Positions 59,255 through 64,000 of a stretch of 64,000 nucleotides of DNA are shown here, piece by piece. The stretch's first letter is position 1; each line of letters begins with the position of its first letter. The stretch comes from JAJKJG01 sp036389455. GTDB taxonomy: Bacteria; Pseudomonadota; Alphaproteobacteria; Rhizobiales; Beijerinckiaceae. The notes below the pieces were generated by a model. The model was not told where the DNA came from. It made no database searches and was given only the letters and a program-made list of their open reading frames with translations. Made by a program: the position numbers and the translations under genes. The stretch lies in NCBI GenBank assembly GCA_036389455.1, contig DASVPW010000093.1, positions 1 to 64,000 of the forward strand, given 5' to 3'.

Positions 59255-60577
59255 TTACTCCCGCTCGATGCGGATCACCTGCGGCGGCTCGGAGGTCAGC
59301 CCGTCCCTCTCGATCTTGTCCAGCGCCGAGCGGATCGCGGCCTCGGTCGCCGCGTAGGTGACGAGGACGAGCGACACCGGCGCGCCGGACTGCCCGTGCG
59401 GGTCCTTGGCGGCGGCGATGTCTGAGCGCTTCTGGACGATGCTTTCGAGCGAGATCTCCTCGTCGGCCATGTGGCGGGCGACCCCGGCCGCGACGCCGAG
59501 CCGGTCCGGCACGGTGAGGCGGATGTAGTAGCCGCCCTCGTGGCGCTGCATCGGGGCGCGCTCGAGCGTCTCGAGCCGCGAGACGGGGCGCCCGAACGGC
59601 GCCCGGATGGTGCCGCTCGCGACGTCGGCCACGTCGGCGACAACCGCCGAAGCCGTGGCGTCGCCGCCGGCGCCGGGGCCGATGAGGGTCAGCTCGCGCA
59701 CCGCGTCGGCGTCGATGGTGACGGCGTTCGTGACGCCCATCACCTGCGCGATGGAGGACGATTTCGGCACCATGGTCGGGTGGACGCGCTGCTCGATGCC
59801 GGTGTCGGTGCGCTCGGCGACGCCGAGGAGCTTGATGCGGTAGCCGAGCTCGCCCGCCATCTTGAGGTCGAGGGGCGCGATCGTGGCGATGCCCTCGACG
59901 TAGACCGCGTCGGCGTCGATGCCCGTCCCGAAGGCGAGGCTCGTCAGGATCGCGAGCTTGTGGGCGGTGTCGAAACCGCCGACGTCGAAGGTGGGATCGG
60001 CCTCGGCGTAGCCGAGGCGCTGCGCCTCCTTGAGGCACTCCGCGAAGGACAGCCCTTCCGCCTCCATGCGGGAGAGGATGTAGTTGCAGGTGCCGTTGAG
60101 GATGCCGTAGACGCGCCGCACCGCGTTGCCGTGGAGCGCCTCGCGCAGCGTCTTGATGACCGGGATGCCGCCCGCCGCCGCCGCCTCGAAGCTGAGCGCC
60201 ACGCCCCACCGCTCGGCCGCCCGCGCGAGCGCGAGCCCGTGCCGCGCGAGGAGCGCCTTGTTGGCCGTGACGACGTGGTGGCCGGAGGCGAGCGCCGTCT
60301 CGACCGTGTCCTTGGCGGCCCCGTCCGCCCCGCCGATCAATTCGACGACGCAGTCCACCTCCCGCGAGCGGGCGAGCGCGACGGGGTCGTCGAACCAGGC
60401 GTAGCCCGAGAGGTCGAGGCCGCGCTCCTTGGCCCGGCTCCGCGCCGAGACGGCGGTGACGCGGACCGGACGCCCGCAGCGCTCGGCCAACGCGTTGTCC
60501 TGCCGGGCGAGAATCCGCACCACCGCCGCGCCGACCGTGCCGAGGCCGGCGACGCCGACGCGAAGGGGCTCCATCAT
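59255..60577 (-). CDS. hom: Homoserine dehydrogenase
   Basis: A 440-aa enzyme that reduces aspartate semialdehyde to homoserine in threonine/methionine synthesis. The NAD(P) motif is GVAGLGTVGAAVV at the N-terminus; the catalytic lysine lies in VVTANKALLARHG; the substrate-binding block is GILNGTCNYILSRM and YAEADPTFDVGGFDTAHKLA. A C-terminal ACT domain (about 355-430, YIRLTVPDRLGVAAGVARHM) suggests feedback by threonine. Start ATG at 60577, one codon before another ATG. Confidence 0.95.
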   Translation of the reverse strand: MMEPLRVGVAGLGTVGAAVVRILARQDNALAERCGRPVRVTAVSARSRAKERGLDLSGYAWFDDPVALARSREVDCVVELIGGADGAAKDTVETALASGHHVVTANKALLARHGLALARAAERWGVALSFEAAAAGGIPVIKTLREALHGNAVRRVYGILNGTCNYILSRMEAEGLSFAECLKEAQRLGYAEADPTFDVGGFDTAHKLAILTSLAFGTGIDADAVYVEGIATIAPLDLKMAGELGYRIKLLGVAERTDTGIEQRVHPTMVPKSSSIAQVMGVTNAVTIDADAVRELTLIGPGAGGDATASAVVADVADVASGTIRAPFGRPVSRLETLERAPMQRHEGGYYIRLTVPDRLGVAAGVARHMADEEISLESIVQKRSDIAAAKDPHGQSGAPVSLVLVTYAATEAAIRSALDKIERDGLTSEPPQVIRIERE

Positions 60578-60766
60578 GGGATATCCGAAGGTGGGTCGAT
60601 GCCCGGTCCTCATGCACTGATTTCCGGAGCGGATCAAGAAAGCGGAGCCGCAACGCCACCTCTGGCTTAGGAAGAGGCTGCGCCATGCGCCCGCCGCAAT
60701 CGTTAACCTTGTAGAAACAGGGTCGACGCGCCGCCCTCCCCACCGGCGCCGAGGATTTCCAGGACG

Positions 60767-62548
60767 ATGCGGCGCGCGCTCGGATGGCTCGCTGCCGCCG
60801 CGCTGCAGGCGGCGGTGGTCCTGTGGGTCGGGGCGTTCTTCCTGTTCGGGCCGGGATTCGTGCGCGCGCCGACGGCGGCGCAAATCCGCGACCTCGTCTC
60901 GCACGGGCAGATCCGGGTCGCGACCGCGACGGACGGCACGCTCGCCGGGCAGTGCCTCCTGCCCTCCTTCGTGCCTCTCAAGGAAATCTCCCCGCACGTC
61001 GTCAACGCGGCGGTCGCGACCGAGGACGTGCGCTTCTTCAACCACGCCGGTATCGACCCGAGGGGCATCGCCCGCTCGCTCATCGCGAACCTCCTCGGGC
61101 GCTCCCGCCAAGGCGGCAGCACCATCACCCAGCAGCTCGTGAAGAACCTCCTGTTCGAGGAAAGCGAGAGCGCGCTTCCCCGCAAGCTCCTCGAGATCCC
61201 GATCGCGCTACGCTTCGAGATGGCGCTGTCGAAGGAGGAAATCCTTTCGGCCTACCTCAACCAGGCCTATTTCGCCGGGGGCGTCATCGGCATCGAGGCG
61301 GCGGCGCGGCACTTCTACGGGAAGCGCGCCCGGGACCTGAACCCTTATGAGGCCGCGGTCCTCGTCGGCATGCTGAAGTCGCCGCGGGATTACAGTCCGC
61401 GCAACCCCGACGCGGCGCTCGCCCGCGCCAAGGTGGTGCTCGCCCGCGAGGTCGCCATCGGCTTCATGACCGCGAAGGAAATGGAGCGGGCGCTCCGGTT
61501 CCGCGAGCGCCCGGGCTCGGAGGCGTTGTACGAGGTATCGTGCCAGTACTTCCGGGACTGGACGGTGCGCGCAGCCAAGGAGGAGCTTGGCCGCTCCGGG
61601 CGCTTCCGCCTGATCGTCACCCTCGACGCCCGGCGTCAGGCCGAGATGGTCTATGCCGCCGACGAGGCGGCCCGCCTGGGGCAGGCCCGCAACGCCGGCC
61701 AGGTCGCCGCCGTGGACATGAGCCCCGAAGGCGCGGTGCGGGCGATGCTCGGCGGCGCCGACTATGCCGACAGCCAATTCAACCGGGTCGTACAGGCGCG
61801 ACGCTCGCCGGGGTCGCTCGCCAAGCTTCCCCTCTACGCCGAAGCTTGCCGGCAGGGCTGGCGGCCAGAGACCGAGGTCGTCGATGCCCCTCTCGTGCGC
61901 GGCTGGCCGTTAAACCACGACGGCGCCTACTGGGGCAAGATCACGCTTTCCGAATCGATGACGTGGTCGCGCAACGGCTCGGCCGCGCGGCTCGAGCAGG
62001 CGGTGGGCGTCGACAAGGTCGTCGCCATGGCGGGCCGGCTCGGGATTTCGGGCCCGCTGCCGGCGGGGCGCGGCTTCTCGCTCGGCGCCTTCGGGGCGAG
62101 CCTCCTCGACATGACGGCGGCCTACGCCGCGGTCGCGAACGGCGGCCTGAAAGCGCACCCGCACGGCATCCTCGGCGTCGTCGGCCCCTACGGCGAGGTG
62201 GCCTGGTGGCGCAAGCGCCCGAGCCCTGAGCGGGTGCTGTCGCCGGGCTGCGCCGCGATGATGCGCACGCTCCTGCGCGGGGTCGTCCGTGACGGCACGG
62301 GACGCGCCGCGAACTTCGACCGCGCCGTGCACGGCAAGACCGGCACCTCGAACGACTACCGCGACGCCTGGTTCGTCGGCTTCTTCGGCGATACCGTCGC
62401 CGGCATCTGGGTCGGCAACGACGGCCCCGCCCCGATGGCGCGGGTCGGCGGCGCAACCCTGCCTGCGCAGGCGTTCCGCACCTACGGCGAGGGCGTGGCG
62501 GCGCTCGGTGGCGGTACGCGGCCGGTCGGCAAGGTGGCGGCGCGATAG
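60767..62548 (+). CDS. pbpC: Bifunctional penicillin-binding protein, PBP1C-like
   Basis: A 593-aa class A penicillin-binding protein. The N-terminal helix anchors it in the inner membrane. The glycosyltransferase domain has ATEDVRFFNHAGID (EDxxFxxHxG) and GGSTITQQLVKN. The transpeptidase domain has a Ser-x-x-Lys motif (SLAK in RRSPGSLAKLPL), Ser-x-Asn (SRN in MTWSRNGS) and HGKTGTSNDYRDAW. It is shorter than E. coli PBP1C, lacking the C-terminal BiPBP domain. It is divergent from hom. The gene symbol is by family resemblance only. Confidence 0.88.
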   Translation: MRRALGWLAAAALQAAVVLWVGAFFLFGPGFVRAPTAAQIRDLVSHGQIRVATATDGTLAGQCLLPSFVPLKEISPHVVNAAVATEDVRFFNHAGIDPRGIARSLIANLLGRSRQGGSTITQQLVKNLLFEESESALPRKLLEIPIALRFEMALSKEEILSAYLNQAYFAGGVIGIEAAARHFYGKRARDLNPYEAAVLVGMLKSPRDYSPRNPDAALARAKVVLAREVAIGFMTAKEMERALRFRERPGSEALYEVSCQYFRDWTVRAAKEELGRSGRFRLIVTLDARRQAEMVYAADEAARLGQARNAGQVAAVDMSPEGAVRAMLGGADYADSQFNRVVQARRSPGSLAKLPLYAEACRQGWRPETEVVDAPLVRGWPLNHDGAYWGKITLSESMTWSRNGSAARLEQAVGVDKVVAMAGRLGISGPLPAGRGFSLGAFGASLLDMTAAYAAVANGGLKAHPHGILGVVGPYGEVAWWRKRPSPERVLSPGCAAMMRTLLRGVVRDGTGRAANFDRAVHGKTGTSNDYRDAWFVGFFGDTVAGIWVGNDGPAPMARVGGATLPAQAFRTYGEGVAALGGGTRPVGKVAAR

Positions 62549-62641
62549 CTCAGCCGGAACGCCGGGCCCGAAGAGGAGAGATCGACGCCTCTTACGGCGC
62601 GAGGCCGAGACCTTCCTTCCGAGACCGCCGCGTAGCCGCGC

Positions 62642-63979
62642 CTACTCGTCGGACTTGTCCGGAAGCCGGGGCAGGCCGGAGGCCGTCGTCGGCGCGAGCA
62701 GGCCGGCCTTGGCGTAGGTCATCAGCTTGCCGCGGGTGTCGGCGATATCGAGGTTGCGCATCGTGAGCTGGCCGATGCGGTCTTGCGCGGTGAAGAACTC
62801 CTCGCCCTTCTCCATCGTCAGCCGCTCGGGCTTGTATGTCAGGTTCGGGCTCACGGTGTTGAGGATCGAGTAGTCGTTGCCACGGCGCAGCTCCAGCGTC
62901 ACCTCGCCCGTGATCGCGCGCGCAATCCAGCGCTGCGCCGCTTCGCGCAGCATCAGCGCCTGCGGGTCGAACCAGCGGCCGTGGTAGAGCAGTCGCCCGA
63001 GCCTGCGGCCGTCGCCGCGGTATTGCTCGATCGTGTCCTCGTTGTGGATGCCGGTGACGAGACGCTCGTAGGCAATGAACAGCAGTGCCATGCCGGGCGC
63101 TTCATAGATGCCGCGGCTCTTCGCCTCGATGATCCGGTTCTCGATCTGGTCCCCCATGCCGAGGCCGTGGCGTCCTCCGATCGCGTTCGCTTCCAGCATC
63201 AGCGCAACCTCGTCGGGGAACGTGTTGCCGTTGAACGCGACCGGCCGGCCTTCCTCGAAGGCGACCGTCACGCGTTCGGGCTTGATCGGCTCGTCCTCGC
63301 GCCAGAACTTCACCCCCATGATCGGCTCGACGATCGTGATCCCCTTGTCGAGGAACTCCAGATCCTTCGCCTCATGGGTCGCGCCGAGAATGTTCGAGTC
63401 GGTCGAGTACGCCTTCTCGACGCTCATCTTGTAGCTGAAGCCCTTGCGGTTGAGATATTCCGACATCTCCTTACGGCCGCCCAGCTCGTCGATGAACTGC
63501 TGGTCGAGCCAAGGCTTGTAGACTTGCAGGCTTGGGTTCACGAGAAGGCCGTAGCGGTAGAAGCGCTCGATGTCGTTTCCCTTATAGGTGCTCCCGTCGC
63601 CCCAGATGTTGACGTCGTCAGCCTTCATCGCCTCGACGAGCATCGTCCCGGTCACGGCGCGCCCGAGCGGCGTCGTGTTGAAGTAGGTGACGCCGGCCGT
63701 CGAGACATGGAACGCGCCGGCCTGGATCGCGGCGATCCCTTCTGCGACGAGCTGCTTGCGGCAGTCGATCAGCTTCGCGTCCTCGGCGCCGTGCTCCTTC
63801 GCCTTGCGCGGGATCGCGTCGTAGTCCGACTCGTCGGGCTGGGCGAGGTTCGCCGTATAGGCGCACGGGATCGCGCCGTTCGCACGCATCCAGACCAGCG
63901 CCGCCGTGGTGTCGAGGCCGCCGGAAAACGCGATGCCGACCTTCTGGCCGACGGGAAGCTTCCGAAGAATGGTCGCCAT
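62642..63979 (-). CDS. argG: Argininosuccinate synthase, long (E. coli-type) form
   Basis: A 445-aa enzyme that joins citrulline and aspartate in arginine synthesis. The ATP-loop is VGIAFSGGLDTTAALVWM near the N-terminus; further blocks are GVTYFNTTPLGRAVTGTMLV, WGDGSTYKGNDIERFYRYG and GRHGLGMGDQIENRIIEAKS. At about 445 residues and with GVTYFNTTPLGR it is the E. coli-like long class, whereas most argG of this order are about 400. Codons at the 3' end of this gene are slightly less GC-biased than in hom or glpX, as for a transferred gene. It is the last gene in the window. Confidence 0.95.
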   Translation of the reverse strand: MATILRKLPVGQKVGIAFSGGLDTTAALVWMRANGAIPCAYTANLAQPDESDYDAIPRKAKEHGAEDAKLIDCRKQLVAEGIAAIQAGAFHVSTAGVTYFNTTPLGRAVTGTMLVEAMKADDVNIWGDGSTYKGNDIERFYRYGLLVNPSLQVYKPWLDQQFIDELGGRKEMSEYLNRKGFSYKMSVEKAYSTDSNILGATHEAKDLEFLDKGITIVEPIMGVKFWREDEPIKPERVTVAFEEGRPVAFNGNTFPDEVALMLEANAIGGRHGLGMGDQIENRIIEAKSRGIYEAPGMALLFIAYERLVTGIHNEDTIEQYRGDGRRLGRLLYHGRWFDPQALMLREAAQRWIARAITGEVTLELRRGNDYSILNTVSPNLTYKPERLTMEKGEEFFTAQDRIGQLTMRNLDIADTRGKLMTYAKAGLLAPTTASGLPRLPDKSDE

Positions 63980-64000
63980 GCGAAGGGTCCGCGCGTTGCC

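Overview
The window looks like a chromosomal segment of a GC-rich alphaproteobacterium. A Hyphomicrobiales genome of the Methylobacteriaceae or a related family is my best guess. The supports are very high GC, a MucR-type regulator, GlpX-type class II fructose bisphosphatase, a NasT-like nitrate locus, a LuxI/LuxR pair, Tat-dependent binding proteins, TRAP transporters and dispersed 'CTCTCCCCGC...GCGGGGAGAG' palindromes. The taxonomy is inference; no rRNA is present.

Layout. 1-2100: hairpin-rich non-coding DNA, then a two-gene cassette of unknown function (minus strand) with a 112-bp MITE-like inverted-repeat element beside it. 2150-6840: a DUF3182 protein with a coupled hydrolase, an aldehyde dehydrogenase, a haloacetate-dehalogenase-like hydrolase and dodecin. 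6940-13842: a surface-sugar cluster with an SGNH-like membrane protein, an RffA/WecE-type aminotransferase, a GtrA-like flippase, an ATP-grasp/HAD fusion, a GT2 polyprenyl-glycosyltransferase and a large membrane glycosyltransferase-like protein. 13819-15882: cytochrome b561, MucR and an XRE regulator.

16061-20412 is a quorum-sensing island: alpha/beta hydrolase, LuxR, a small protein, a diaminobutyrate-type aminotransferase, an 88-residue protein and LuxI, with a lux-box-like site before luxI. 20585-33760 is the nitrate assimilation locus: ANTAR regulator, an attenuator-like leader, nitrate ABC transporter, FAD reductase, NirA nitrite reductase, an Fe-S/FNR flavoprotein, NasA nitrate reductase and CysG for siroheme. 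33826-39864 holds stress-type small proteins, a split VioB-like gene pair, a DHDPS-family aldolase and a lone receiver protein. 40112-44798 holds a cupin/NIPSNAP/hydrolase operon facing a DctPQM TRAP transporter. 44967-48182 holds a Hint-domain protein with small membrane neighbours and an enoyl-CoA hydratase.

48218-53394 is a small AT-richer genomic island bounded by an 18-bp direct repeat that is the 3' end of tRNA-Glu(TTC). It carries a recombinase remnant and several unknown proteins, including one ending in an SSB-like DDDIPF tail and two paralogous single-pass membrane proteins. 53557-63979 returns to core genes: an orphan TRAP binding protein, a GH75-like secreted protein, recJ, a GNAT acetyltransferase, glpX, hom, a class A penicillin-binding protein and argG.

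How genes work together. The nitrate locus is self-contained: uptake, two reductases with dedicated electron-donor proteins, cofactor synthesis, and an RNA-binding regulator with a matching leader. The quorum-sensing island couples signal synthesis and reception to an aminotransferase whose usual product, 2,4-diaminobutyrate, has no obvious consumer in the window. Palindromic repeats have entered several reading frames, notably lengthening the C-terminus of NirA.
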